A stretch of 64,000 bases of DNA from Euphorbia lathyris (taxonomy: Eukaryota > Streptophyta > Magnoliopsida > Malpighiales > Euphorbiaceae): assembly GCF_963576675.1 (NCBI RefSeq), contig NC_088910.1, positions 26,104,531 to 26,168,530 of the forward strand, in the 5' to 3' direction. A model generated the notes under the pieces. It was not told the origin of the DNA. It did no database searches and saw only the letters and a program-made list of their open reading frames with translations. The number at the start of each line of letters is the position of its first letter. Positions within the stretch are counted from its first letter, which is position 1. Shown here piece after piece: positions 47,606 to 58,235 of this stretch. Position numbers and translations under genes: made by a program.

Positions 47606-48493
47606 TCATATGCATGAAGATCTGTCTTTCTTTCGCAGAACAAACCTTGGGGCAACCCGAAAGATACGTTTCACGAGGCCCTCTTTTTCCAAAAATTCAT
47701 AATCCATCATTGGAAACGGTTCTGCATCAGTCCAAGGAACAGATGTTGCGCCTTTGGTTCCCAATATTATGCCACATATAATATTCCCATATCCAATCGT
47801 CTTTTCTTTGGAACGAGAAGAGGAAATCAAACCTTCCATCAATATTTTGGAAGAATTGATGGTGTTGCTTTGAAATATGTCGCCTAAGACATACAAGTCG
47901 GTGTCTTGGACCATACTACTGCCAGTTCGTCCAAATAAACTATGACACAGGAACTTGTGCAAATAAAGCATTGAATTGGAGTGGATGCATTTGTTGTAAG
48001 CGAGACTTGGATTGAAACGCCAGAATCCCGTTAACATCCTCCAAATGTCTCTAGAAGTGATATCTCTGCCAGGATGGTGATATGAAGTATCCCGTGGTGG
48101 GAAACCAAATCGGGCATATAATTCAGGGTAACTGAAGGTGAAAGTTTCGCCATCTTTACGAAAACTAAGATGAACCCGACGCTTATTCACGAAGCGTACA
48201 GTATATAAGAATTCAAGGATCCAATCTCCGATGATTGGAAACTTCATGTGGGCGAATTTGGTCCAGCCCAAATTCTCTAAATAGCGATTCATATCATCGC
48301 TAATCCCGAGTTCATTATTCAAGAACTCATCCATGTACATCATTCCTACAAATATAGCATAACGGAATCTGTAATAACGTCTTCCTTCATCATGGTTATA
48401 GATGGGAAATGGTGCACCATAGCGTTCTGGTAAATCAATACGCTTATGGCGTGCAGCAATAATCTTCTTGGAAGATTTGTGTTTGGTAGTCAT
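47606..48493 (-). CDS. Gypsy accessory ORF A (env position)
   Basis: An intact 295-residue ORF downstream of integrase on the same strand. The basic N-terminus (MTTKHKSSKKIIAARHKR) is followed by a globular region with YLENLGWTKFAHMKFPII, LEFLYTVRF, FRKDGETFTFSYPE, FGFPPRD, IWRMLTGFWRFN, LHKFLCHSLFGRTGSSMVQ and GNIICGIILGTKGA. These blocks align one to one with ORF B at 46429. The family is the putative plant transposon protein class carried by many Athila-like elements. The biochemical role is not known. It is the only protein of this element that remains fully open, although its neighbours are broken. No transmembrane span or signal peptide is apparent. Confidence 0.75.
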   Translation of the reverse strand: MTTKHKSSKKIIAARHKRIDLPERYGAPFPIYNHDEGRRYYRFRYAIFVGMMYMDEFLNNELGISDDMNRYLENLGWTKFAHMKFPIIGDWILEFLYTVRFVNKRRVHLSFRKDGETFTFSYPELYARFGFPPRDTSYHHPGRDITSRDIWRMLTGFWRFNPSLAYNKCIHSNSMLYLHKFLCHSLFGRTGSSMVQDTDLYVLGDIFQSNTINSSKILMEGLISSSRSKEKTIGYGNIICGIILGTKGATSVPWTDAEPFPMMDYEFLEKEGLVKRIFRVAPRFVLRKKDRSSCI

Positions 48494-49187
48494 GGTTTTT
48501 GAGGAACAAAAAGGTTTCTGTAACTTTGTTGAAAATGGTGTTTTAGAATATCAGATTTTTGTCTTACAGAGATGAATAGAAAATGTAAGTAACAGAAATC
48601 TGAACATCTTGAATTATTTATAGGGATCATAGGACGAAATAGTGTGTCTTTTTTATGCGAAAAAGCATAAAATCAGACCTCTTGGAGTTGAAGAAACTCA
48701 ATTTTTCGAGTTTGAATAGAGATCTGCAGGAGGAAGAAGAAACAGGTCTGATGGTGCTGGAAGTGCCCGTGTCGCGACCGAGAATGGAGGATTCTCGGTC
48801 GCGACACGCTAATTTCCTCTTAAAAATCAGGCGTCGAAACCCATATATTCTGATTCTCGGCCGAGAATATAAATTCTCGGTAAGATCAGAAAATCTCTTA
48901 CCTTCTTGGACAATTTTGAAAGTGTGAATTCTCAACTGAGATTCCTAGAATCTCGACCGAGAATTGCTGAATTTCTTCTAATTCGAACTATTTACCTAAA
49001 ATCTGATTAAAAAACATGACTTAAATATATTTTTATGCATCTAAAACTTGATATAAACTCATCTAATAACTAAAAATCATAAAAATGAAATGTGTAAAAA
49101 ATAAAATAAAATAAAATAAAAATAAAATCTAAACTAAAAATTTTAAACAAAAAGCAAAACAAGAATATATATATGAAAATTAACGAA
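48494..49187. other. Spacer between gypsy integrase and ORF A
   Basis: Non-coding. Contains the palindrome pair at 48768-48882 and a third half-like unit TCTCGACCGAGAATT (48951-48965). A-rich AAAATAAAAT repeats at 49095-49130. The two overlapping ORFs at 48627-48935 and 48655-48927 are produced by the palindromes and are not supported. Confidence 0.6.
48768..48882. repeat. Palindrome pair upstream of ORF A
   Basis: CGTGTCGCGACCGAGAAT, loop GGAGG-like centre, ATTCTCGGTCGCGACACG: 18-base perfect arms (48768-48808). 43 bases on, GATTCTCGGCCGAGAAT followed by ATAAATTCTCGG forms the second unit (48852-48882). The order is inverted relative to the LTR copies. Confidence 0.92.
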
Positions 49188-50642
49188 TTAATCTTTATGA
49201 AATTTTGTTACAAACTTAATTTCTCTAATTGGAGCGTTTTCATAATAAATTTTGCATCTATTACCGTTAACCTTAAAACAAACTCCATTAAGTCCTTCAA
49301 GTTCTAAAGATCCATAGGCGAATGTTTTAACGACTAAAAATGGTCATGTCCATCTAGACTTAAGTTTACCTGGGAATAGCCTGAGTCGTGAATTAAACAA
49401 CAACATCTTATCTCCAATGCTAAAGTTTTTGACTTTAATTTTGGCATTGTGCCATTTTTTCACTTTCTCTTTATATATTTTTGCATTTTCGTAAGATAAA
49501 TGACGTAATTCATCCAACTCGTTTAAGTCGAGCAAACTTTTTTTACCTGCTTGTTGTAAATCATAGTTAAGTGCTTTAATAGCCCAATAAGCTTTATGCT
49601 CTAATTCTACTGGCAAATGACATGCTTTCCCATACACTAATCGGTATGGTGTCATTCCTATTGGTGTTTTAAATGCAGTATGGTATGCCCATAACGCATT
49701 GTTAAGTTTACAAGACCAGTCTCTTCTTGAAGACGAAACCGTTTTCTCTAAAATCCACTTGAGTTCCCTATTTGATATCTCCGCTTGACCATTCGATTGA
49801 GGATGGTATGGCGTTGATACGCGGTGGTGTACTCCATATTTTTGCATAAGCGATTCAAAACTACGGTTTATGAAATGGGTACCTCCATCACTTATCATAA
49901 CTCTTGGGACTCCAAATCTACAAAATATATTATCAAGAAATTCAAGGACAACCTTAGAATCGTTCGTCGGGGTCGCAATTGCTTCAACCCACTTTGAAAC
50001 ATAATCTACGGCTACTAAAATATAAGTTTTACCAAAAGAAGGGGGAAAAGGACCCATGAAATCGATCCCCCACACGTCGAAGACTTCAACTTCTAACATG
50101 TTTGTGAGAGGCATCTCATCTTTCCTTCCTAAATTCCCGGTTCTTTGACATTTATCACAACGAATAATAAATGAACGAACGTCCTTAAACAATGTAGGCC
50201 AAAAGAATCCACATTCTAATATCCTGGCTATTGTTTTACTAACGCTGTTATACCCTGCATAAGAGCTTGAATGGCATTCTGACATTATAGACCCGTACTC
50301 ATTTTCGCTAACGCATCTCATAATCGTACCATCACCACAAGTTTTGAACAAGAAAGGATCTTCCCAAAAATACTGTTTAATATCGGAAAAGAATTTTTTC
50401 TTTTGCTGGAAACTTAACCCTTCTAGAACAATGTTAGTTGCGAGATAATTTGCTATATCTGCATACCATGGTGACATGACACTTTTTATCTGATAGAGAT
50501 ATTTATCGGGGAAATCATCTCGTATACCGATAGTTTCACCTATAGGACCGTTTTCATCTTCGAGTCTTGATAGATGATCGGCGACAAGGTTTTCTACTCC
50601 CTTTTTGTCTTTAATTTCTATATCAAATTCTTGTAATAACAA
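49188..50642 (-). pseudogene. Gypsy integrase with RNase H tail
   Basis: The frame starts inside the end of RNase H ([18 protein letters not shown]). It continues through a zinc-binding HHCC region ([11 protein letters not shown]...[12 protein letters not shown]), and the integrase catalytic core ([37 protein letters not shown]) gives the D, D and E positions. The GPF-type C-terminal module follows. In the zinc finger the second histidine, GGHH in relatives, is replaced (YAGYNS). A TGA at 49344-49346 cuts the C-terminal module, whose frame otherwise runs on to TAA at 49188. A second TGA at about 50643-50645 separates it from the RNase H frame. Not functional as it stands. Confidence 0.88.
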
Positions 50643-50645
50643 AAC

Positions 50646-51058
50646 TCATCTAATCAGACACGGTTTTGCATCTTTCTTAGCAAATAGATACCTTAAAGTT
50701 GCGTGATCGGTATATATAATAACTTTAGATCCTAGCAGATACAACCTAAACTTATCACATGCAAAAACTACCGCTAGCATTTCTTTTTCGGTTGTGGTGT
50801 AATTTAATTGAGCACCGGATAGTGTGTGACTGGCATAGTAAATAACATGAAGCTTCTTGTCCTTCCTTTGACCTAAAACACATCCTACGGCTAAGTCACT
50901 TGCATCACACATGATTTCAAAAGGTAAATCCCAATCGGGTTTAGCAATTATGGGTGCACTGACTAAAGCTGCTTTCAATGTTTCAAAAGCTTTAACACAA
51001 TCTTCATTAAAATCAAAAGTTGAATCTTTCATGAGCAAATTAGTAAGTGGTTTGGAAA
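50646..51058 (-). pseudogene. Gypsy RNase H segment
   Basis: About 130 residues with the RNase H-like [54 protein letters not shown] and [12 protein letters not shown]. It lies in the same frame as the integrase segment and is separated from it by a single TGA at 50643-50645, where relatives have tryptophan. It is separated from the RT segment by a frameshift in an A-run near 51066-51075. Confidence 0.88.
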
Positions 51059-51898
51059 TTACAATTTTTTTTTTATAAATCCTCTGTAAAAACCTGCATG
51101 TCCTAAAAATGACCGTACTCCCTTAACAGTAGTTGGAGGGGATAATTTTTCTATCACTGAAGTTTTTGCTCTATCCACTTCTAATCCTTTTTCAGATATT
51201 TTATGACCTAAAACAATTCCCTCGTCAACCATGAAATGACATTTTTCCCAGTTTAGAACTAAATTCGTCTCCTCACATCTAGACAAAACTTTATCCAAAT
51301 TTCCTACACATGCATCAAAAGAATCTCCATAAACTGAAAAATCATCCATAAAAACTTCCATGATATCTTCAATGAAATCGTTAAAAATTGCAGTCATACA
51401 ACGTTGAAATGTTGATGGTGCATTACATAGACCAACGGGCATTCTCCTATATGCAAAGGTTCCATAAGGACATGTGAAGGTTGTTTTATCTTGGTCATCC
51501 GGGTAAATATAAATTTGAAAGAATCCGGAATATCCATCTAGAAAACAATAAAAAGCATGACTGGCTATCCTTTCGATCATTTGATCAATGAAAGGTAGAG
51601 GAAAATGATCTTTCCTGGTTGCTTTGTTTAGGTTCCTATAATCTATACAAACCCTCCAACCGGTGGTGGTTCGCGTAGGTATTAATTCACCTTCATCATT
51701 CCTTACAACAGTTATGCCTCCCTTTTTAGGTACACAATGGATTGGACTAACCCATTCACTATCCGAGATAGGATAAATGATTCCATTGTCCAAAAGTTTA
51801 GTAATCTCATTTTTGACTACTTCTTTCATGTTCGGATTTAAGCGTCTTTGCCTATCCGCTTTAGGTGGCTTATCTTCTTCTAAGTGAATTCCGTGCAT
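51059..51898 (-). pseudogene. Gypsy reverse transcriptase segment
   Basis: Catalytic fingers and palm are present. They include RQRRLNPNMKEVVKNEI, WVSPIHCVPKKGG, WRVCIDYRNLNKATRKDHFP, the first catalytic aspartate in FLDGYSGF, YGTFAYRRMPVGLCNAPSTF, and the FMDDFSVYG box with the two catalytic aspartates. FLGHAGFYR marks the thumb/connection. The frame is lost right after GFIKK at a homopolymer. The FMDDFSVYG variant and spacing are those of the Athila lineage. Confidence 0.92.
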
Positions 51899-51962
51899 TA
51901 CAATACTAGGATTGATTCCTTTTAAGTCTGAAATTTGTCATCCCATACTTCCTATCCTATTT

Positions 51963-52637
51963 CTAACAACTTCTTTCAATTTTTTTTTCTTGATCATTTG
52001 TTAATTTGTTAGAGATAATTATAGGTAGAGAATCGCCTTCGCCTAAGAAAGCGTACCTCAAATGGTTTGGTAACTCTTTAAGTTCTAATTTAGGGGGTAT
52101 TACAATTGAAGGCGGAACTGGTCCATCTTCTCGAATCAAAGGCTCTGGGTACTTATCTTCTAATTCTTCTCCCATTATAGGTTCTATTATTTATTCTTTT
52201 TGAATAATTTCATTGACACATTCTTCAACTAAGTCAAGTTTCATACAAGCGAATTCCTCCATAGGATATTTCATTGCTTTGTTCATATTAAACTCAATCT
52301 TATCTTCTCTTATCCTTAAAACTACTTTCCCTTCCGACACATCAACTAGAGCACGTCCCGTGTTCATAAACGGTCTACCAAAAATTAGTGGACAATTAAC
52401 GTCATATGCAAAGTCTAATATAACGAAATCAGTAGGAAAAATAAATTTGTCAACTTTAACTAAAACGTCCTCAATTATACCATATGGTCTCTTAGTGGTT
52501 TGATCCGCTAATTGCAAAACTATATTGGTACGTTTGATATCTTCTTCTAAACCTAACTTGTTAAAAATAGACAACGACATTAAGTTTATACTTGCTCCTA
52601 AATCACAAAGACAACTTGGGAATTCAATATCTCCCAA
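51963..52637 (-). pseudogene. Gypsy aspartic protease and linker
   Basis: The segment 52637-52191 has the retroviral-type aspartic protease signature as CDLGASINLMS (DxGAS with L where S/T is usual, typical of Athila), then ILDFAYD and LIFGRPFMNTGRALVDV (the hydrophobic-G flap partner). It ends in a stop. The following segment 52175-51963 is the protease-RT linker (PPKLELKELPNHLRYAFLGE, LPIIISNKLT). Between and around them are stops or frameshifts. Confidence 0.82.
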
Positions 52638-54425
52638 CTTACACGGAATGGTAAAACATTGGGATCTTTGAGTTTAGTAGGCAAATTGCTTGACACTATT
52701 GAACTACAGTCCTCAGTTAGCGAAATGGATGAAATTCCTTCCCAACTAATTTTCTTTGAAATTAAATCCTTTAAGAACTTACCATAGTTCGGAATTTGCG
52801 TAATTGCATCCATAAACGTCAAATTAATGTGCAAAATTTTAAGTTTATCCAAAAATGTTAAAAGTTGTTTGTCATAGTCCTTATTTCAGACTTTGTGTGG
52901 AAAAGGTGGTTTGGGTACAAATGTTTTTGTACTTGAGTCAATTGGTGAACTTTCTGTGTTTAATGTATCTTCTTTGGATTTTGGTAAATCAGTTCCTGGT
53001 AAAGTTGAATCTCCGGGCATTTCCAGACCTAAGTAATTTTTCCCTGAACGAAGAGTGATAGCCTTTACATGCTCTTTCGGATTTTCTTCCATATGGCTGG
53101 GAAGACTTCCCTCTTTTCGGGATGGAATTGATTTAGCAATTTGGCCAATTTGAACCTCCAAATTATGGATGCTAGATGAGTGGTTTTTAATAAGCTGATC
53201 GAATTTATTCTCGATCCGTTTAAAACCATCGTCGTGATTACTTATTTTTCCACCGATAGCATCTATGAATTTGTCGATTTTAGAAGATAAAGTGCTAATC
53301 GTATCTCTTGGTTGATTTTGATAATTATTGGTACGATTTTGATTAGCAATTGCATTATTATTATTATCTTTCCAGTTAAAGTTATGATGATTCCTCCATC
53401 CAGGATTATAAGTATTAGAATAAGGATTATTAGTTTGGTTTTGCCCTTGGACAAAATTTACCTGTTCAATCTCGCTCATACCTTCATAATCCACATCCGT
53501 TTGGATTGGATTACCATTAGCATCGCACGGTGCCATAAACCTATCAATTTTGTGCGATAAGGCAAAAAATTGGGCTTGTAACATCGCAACTGGATCAAGA
53601 TTCACTATACCTTTAACTGATGATGTGGTTGAGGATGATGGTTTTTCCACCGGTATATGTCCACGTTTCGCGGGCCACATACTACTGTTGATTGTCATTT
53701 AAGTTCTCTTGCTTGGGCTGATGTCTTCTTCATAAATAACCCTCCCGACATAGCATCTAATGAACCTCTAGTTGTAGGATTTAATCCATTATAAAATGTT
53801 TGCATTAAAAGTGCATCGGGCAATTGTTGGTGTGAGCATAAACGTTGAAGTTCTTTAAAACGTTCCCAAGCCTTATAAAGAGTTTCATTATCATTTTGAG
53901 AAAAAGATGTTAACTCTTTTATGACTCTTGCGGTTTTTGCTAAAGGAAAATATTTTGATAGAAATGCTTGGGCAAGTTGGTCCCAAGTTTCAAATGTTGC
54001 GCCTGGCATAGAAGTTAACCATTCTTTGGCTCTATCCTTCAAAGTGAAAGGAAAAGGACGAAGTTTGATTGCTTCGGCAGTCACATCTGTTATTTTAAAA
54101 GTGTCGCAAATTTCTAAGAAATTTGTCAAGTGGGTGTTAGGATTTTCGTTAGGCAACCCATAAAATGTTACATTATTTTGCAACATATTAAGCAATGCTG
54201 GCTTAATTTCAAATTGGTTTGCATTTATTTGGGGTCTAACTATGCTATTTGTTACACCGGCCACTCCTGGCCTAGCGTAATCCATAAGTTTTGCCATATT
54301 TTCTGGTGAGGTTCTGAATTTTGTTTATTTTTATTTTTCTTGTCTTTCTTTTTCTTTTTAATCGTCTTTTCAATTTCTGGGTCTAGCGGTTTTGGTGGAA
54401 TGCCTGAACTTCGAGAACTACGCAT
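52638..54425 (-). pseudogene. Gypsy gag and gag-protease junction, frameshifted
   Basis: A start at 54425 (MRSSRSSGIPPKP) opens a basic leader of ~45 residues in one frame. The gag core is in another frame (54297-53695: FEIKPALLNMLQNNVTFYGL, HLTNFLEICDTFK, RPFPFTLKDRAKEWL, FLSKYFPLAKT, ETLYKAWERFKELQR, FYNGL), a retrotransposon gag capsid domain. The next frame (53698-52886) overlaps by four bases (ATGA). It carries the C-terminal gag with N-rich sequence and the coiled segment ISNHDDGFKRIENKF...EVQIGQIAKS, then KAITLRSGK. 52852-52598 (FMDAITQIPNYGKFLKDLIS) leads into protease. At least four frame changes are present. No CCHC zinc knuckle is seen, as usual for Athila gag. Confidence 0.85.
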
Positions 54426-54592
54426 GAACTTGAAATCTTACATGAACCAAAACTACCTTCAAAACAGAATTTGAAAAATAAATATGTTAGTAAATTAAAA
54501 TTAATAAATTGCAAAAGTTAAAATAAGTATGTATAAACCTAGATTCAAAATAAAACACGAAAAATCTAAATTTTTGTTAAAAATTTTGGCGT
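54426..54592. other. Gypsy leader
   Basis: AT-rich leader between the primer-binding site and gag; no ORF. Confidence 0.6.
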
Positions 54593-54610
54593 TCCCCGGC
54601 AACGGCGCCA
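54593..54610 (-). other. Primer-binding site of the gypsy element
   Basis: On the - strand TGGCGCCGTTGCCGGGGA lies six bases after the 5' LTR end. This 18-base site is the classic Athila/Tat-type plant gypsy primer site (tRNA-Asp type). Confidence 0.92.
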
Positions 54611-54616
54611 AAAACT

Positions 54617-56097
54617 TGTTAAGCGATTTCTGCAAGTGCATGGTTTCACTTGTAGTAATAAAAGATATCGATCCCACAGGGAACGTTTTTTAACAAAAAC
54701 TTATTTATGTGTAGATTAAATATGACTTAAGGTTTATATAAATAGATAATCGTTATTTGAAATTGGTTTTGAGATTGATTGAATAAGAATTAGGATAGAA
54801 TATGTAGAATGTTAGAAATCAATTCTGTTTTGAATATGAATTACAAAACAGAAACGTTTAGTGTTTAAAATAAGAGAATAATTGTGTTCGTTTGCATTAA
54901 GAAAAGAAAACAACTCTAAACTTTGTATAAATTATAAGAATGTAATAACGTAAACTCCTTCAATTAAAGGGCTTTGAACCACAGACAATCTTCCTACGGT
55001 CGGTATAGATTGCACCCTTAATCAAATTAACACTTATTTGCATAAGAATTAATTTGTCTAAGTGTTCAACAAAGTTTCCTTGTAAAGATATTGAATTCAA
55101 CTATGTTTTAATGAAAACACCAGAACTCACTTCGGATCAATTACAGAAGTGCTACATAAAAATTTATTGAATTGCATGAACTTTATTAGATGGAGTATGA
55201 ATTTGATACAAGTTTACAGAGAATAAAAAACATGGAAGCATTCAAACGACATGAGAGTTCCGGGTCGTCAATCCTTTCCTCAAACCTCGTTAGAGTTTGT
55301 CAGGCTCGTGGGTCGAATCCGCTACTTAATCTTCTCGCTGAATCTTCGGAATAGAGACAGGTACTTCTACTACCAAAATGTAAACTAATAAGAACATATC
55401 TTAATCTAAATCTAAAGGCTAATGTGTTTGTAATTATTTATTAAACAATGTGTGTACATCATATTGTTTTTTACAAAATCGAACTTCTAACTCTGAATCG
55501 TTTGACTCGGAATTTCTGCATTAATTCTGTACTAAATCTTAACTCTAAAAATCATATATTCAATTCTGAAATCAACTCTTTATTTATAGATGTTGAAGAG
55601 TCGAGTCTAAGGAACGTGTCTGCTGTGAAGAGACGTTCTTATCCAATCGAACGGACGTGTATCTTTGAAAACGAACAAGTGTATATTGTGCTGCCTGAAA
55701 ATCTGAACTTACCGAGAATGGAAATTCTCGGCCGAGAATGGGGAAATGCAATTTTCAGCCTTCGAACGAAAGGGAGGGATGCCTGGGCGACGCGTGTCGC
55801 GACCGAGAATGGAGGATTCTCGGTCGTGACACGGGTAATTATTCCCGGATCAGATTTCGTTCCTCGTCTTCGTTTCGGTGCGTTTGATTTTTGTCGTCTT
55901 TGACTCCTTTTGTAGGGTTTTTCCTTTGTTTTTGACCTTTTTTCGTTGCTATTTGGAATTTACCAAATATTTAAGTACCTTGCATGAAAGAAACATATTC
56001 GAACGTAAAAGTACTCGAAATAGATATAAACAACACAAATTCATAGCAAAACTGATGTAAATATTAATGATATTTTAGGTATATTTTGGGCTTAACA
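54617..56097 (-). repeat. 5' LTR of the gypsy element
   Basis: 1481 bases, TGTTAAGC...GCTTAACA, an 8-base perfect inverted terminus. Contains the palindrome pair (55711-55739 and 55793-55833). Confidence 0.9.
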
Positions 56098-56485
56098 AAT
56101 CTCCACACTTAATCTTTTGCTAGTCTCGAGCAAAATTTCACTGAATTTATTCTTTAACTAATCTCTTTATGAAAATAAAACATATATCTTTGTATTACTT
56201 TTAAAATTAGTTAAGCCGAAAAGATTAACTTCGCATGACAAATTTATACGCAAAATATCAAACTAACTAGTATAAATACGATATATCATTCGTCTTGTAT
56301 TTGCAATTTTTAAAATTGAAGTATTCGGGACGATATAAGCACGCATGTTATTGAGTCTTTCATCTCAATGCATTTCAAAGCAGAAAATTTCCTTTCCCAA
56401 ACCTAAACTATTACATTAAATGAGTAAGTATTTGGGTTAATTATTTGCTTAGTTACGCCCGAGATAAGGGTGGTCTTGATCGTAA
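56098..56485 (-). repeat. Duplicate of gypsy interior outside the 5' LTR
   Basis: Matches 43736-44122 almost base for base (AATCTCCACACTTAATCTTT, AAGATTAACTTCGCATGACA, GAGATAAGGGTGGTCTTGAT). In a normal single insertion, host DNA should start at 56098. Homology stops abruptly at CGTAA, where a copia-type LTR begins. Confidence 0.9.
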
Positions 56486-57840
56486 TTTAATTCGGAATAA
56501 AACTCTTATTGTTATTATCTATAATTATATCTAAATATAAAGATAATAATAACTTATTAATAGGATACTAATTAGAAGCAATTTAATCTAATTAAACCTC
56601 CTAACTTATTTATCCTATAATTAATTTAATCCATAATCATAATCATAATCTAATTATAATTATTTATGTGACATAGCACATAAAAATCGCCCCCCTTGTT
56701 ACTGGGCCTTAGTGGACTCAGTTGGGCTTCTGTCAATTAATTAACATATGTTTCTCTTTTGGGTTCCAAGTCTTATGTGTGACCCATTAGGTTCTTATTG
56801 CTTCTAGCCGTATACAACTATTAAATTAATTTCTCAGAATTATATTCAATCTTTGTATAACGGAATGAGTACGCGAAATGTGATTGGCAAATCCGAAACA
56901 TTCCCCCAGAGATATAAGAAGGCAGGTTGATTCCGTCGTTGACCTTTCCGTATTAGTTACAGTATAATTCGATCCTTCATCAACTACATCCTTGAACAGA
57001 ATCTTATGACTATGGATAATGTCAAGTCACATATAGCGAGACGTTCATTTTAGTTGTACAGGCCGAGTTAACTCCAATTAGATAGGTTAAGTGAAATATG
57101 CATTTCAAGTCTTAAGCTATCACCAGGATCTAGAGTTAAGTCTTCCACAAGCGATCCTTGGACGTATCTCCCATTTATCAGGAGTGACAAATGCTCAATC
57201 CAAGGTTAACTATCCTGCAATTACTTCCTGTGATACCCAACGTTTTCCGTACACACCCCAGAGTCATCCTTGTTATGGATCGTGTTACAACAGGATCAAA
57301 GCATCACATTCCATAATCCAGAATCACTGATTAACATTCATTTGAGTATTAGGATTACTTATACCTATTAATACCAATGAGATGAACAAGTGACAAGGAT
57401 AAATCTACCCATCCTGTTATCTCAAGTCGGGCCCAATCCTAATAAACCCCTTTTCATTGGATCCATGTAGCTGTCCATATATCTGCATATCTGAAGCTTG
57501 TGAGATCAGCTCTCTGTCTCGATAGAAAACATTGTTACATGCAAGTCTTAACAGTGTTATGTCAATCTCTATTCAAAACATATCACTTGACTTGGGGTGG
57601 TTTTAAGTTTATTAGTTTATTATAATGTTTCGTCTCACTTCATGCTTGTATGAACACTTTATAATCACTTTAAATAAACTCAGAGATTTCCTTTTATTAG
57701 ACTTATTTAGTTCTTTAAAAGATGTTGTCTTTATACAGTTATGAAACCATATTTTATTAAAACAAATGACATAAAGAACAATTCATTTACATTAGGTTTA
57801 TATCTTAGAACAATTGTCTATAGGATACTAAACCCCAACA
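56486..57840 (-). mobile_element. Copia-type LTR (solo or truncated)
   Basis: On the - strand the sequence starts TGTTGGGGTTTAGTATCCTA followed by TAGACAATTG, a start widely seen in plant copia LTRs. It runs ~1.35 kb with no ORF of note. The inner end does not show a clear CA, and no 5-bp duplication is visible, so it may be truncated at the junction with the gypsy fragment. Confidence 0.65.
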
Positions 57841-58235
57841 CGGTTAATAGTGAACGAACCCTACATCCCTTGGATTTCATTCCTTTCTATACTGCATTTT
57901 CTTATTTCATAAATCTATCATAAAGCACATCAAACACTTGTATTAATAATCCTGGATAGAACCAACCATATAATATACTAATATTTCACAAATATTCACG
58001 ACATTGACTATATGTTCTCTTTTGGAATCTTTGATATTGACAAATACATCATCATCAATTTAGTAATATATAATTAATTATGGACTTATAATAAGCCCCA
58101 AAGCCTAAACTAACCCACACTCAAATAAGTCTTTGTTATATCATATTCTTTTATCCTGTAAGATTTCCTTTTTACGACCCTCTTTTATTTTATTCAATTA
58201 ATTTTATTAAGAGTATTGCTTTAATTTAATATTAA
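57841..58235. other. AT-rich spacer without a gene
   Basis: No ORF with family resemblance and no repeat ends recognised. Confidence 0.5.

Larger units (their letters stand above)
42254..56485 (-). mobile_element. Athila-like Ty3/gypsy retrotransposon with an extra 3' segment
   Basis: On the - strand: 5' LTR 56097-54617, primer-binding site, gag, protease, reverse transcriptase, RNase H, integrase, two accessory ORFs in the env position, 3' LTR 43735-42254. Domain order and sequence (FMDDFSVYG, TGGCGCCGTTGCCGGGGA) fit the Athila/Tat branch. Every polyprotein segment carries frameshifts or stops, so this copy cannot transpose alone. Oddly, 388 bases identical in kind to the region just inside the 3' LTR (43736-44122) follow the outer end of the 5' LTR (56098-56485). 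This implies a former tandem or recombined copy, so no target duplication can be read. Confidence 0.88.

Noticed and set aside
45623..48493. Env-like glycoprotein interpretation of the two accessory ORFs
   Set aside because: Position is right, but neither ORF shows a signal peptide, a transmembrane anchor or cysteine-rich ectodomain.
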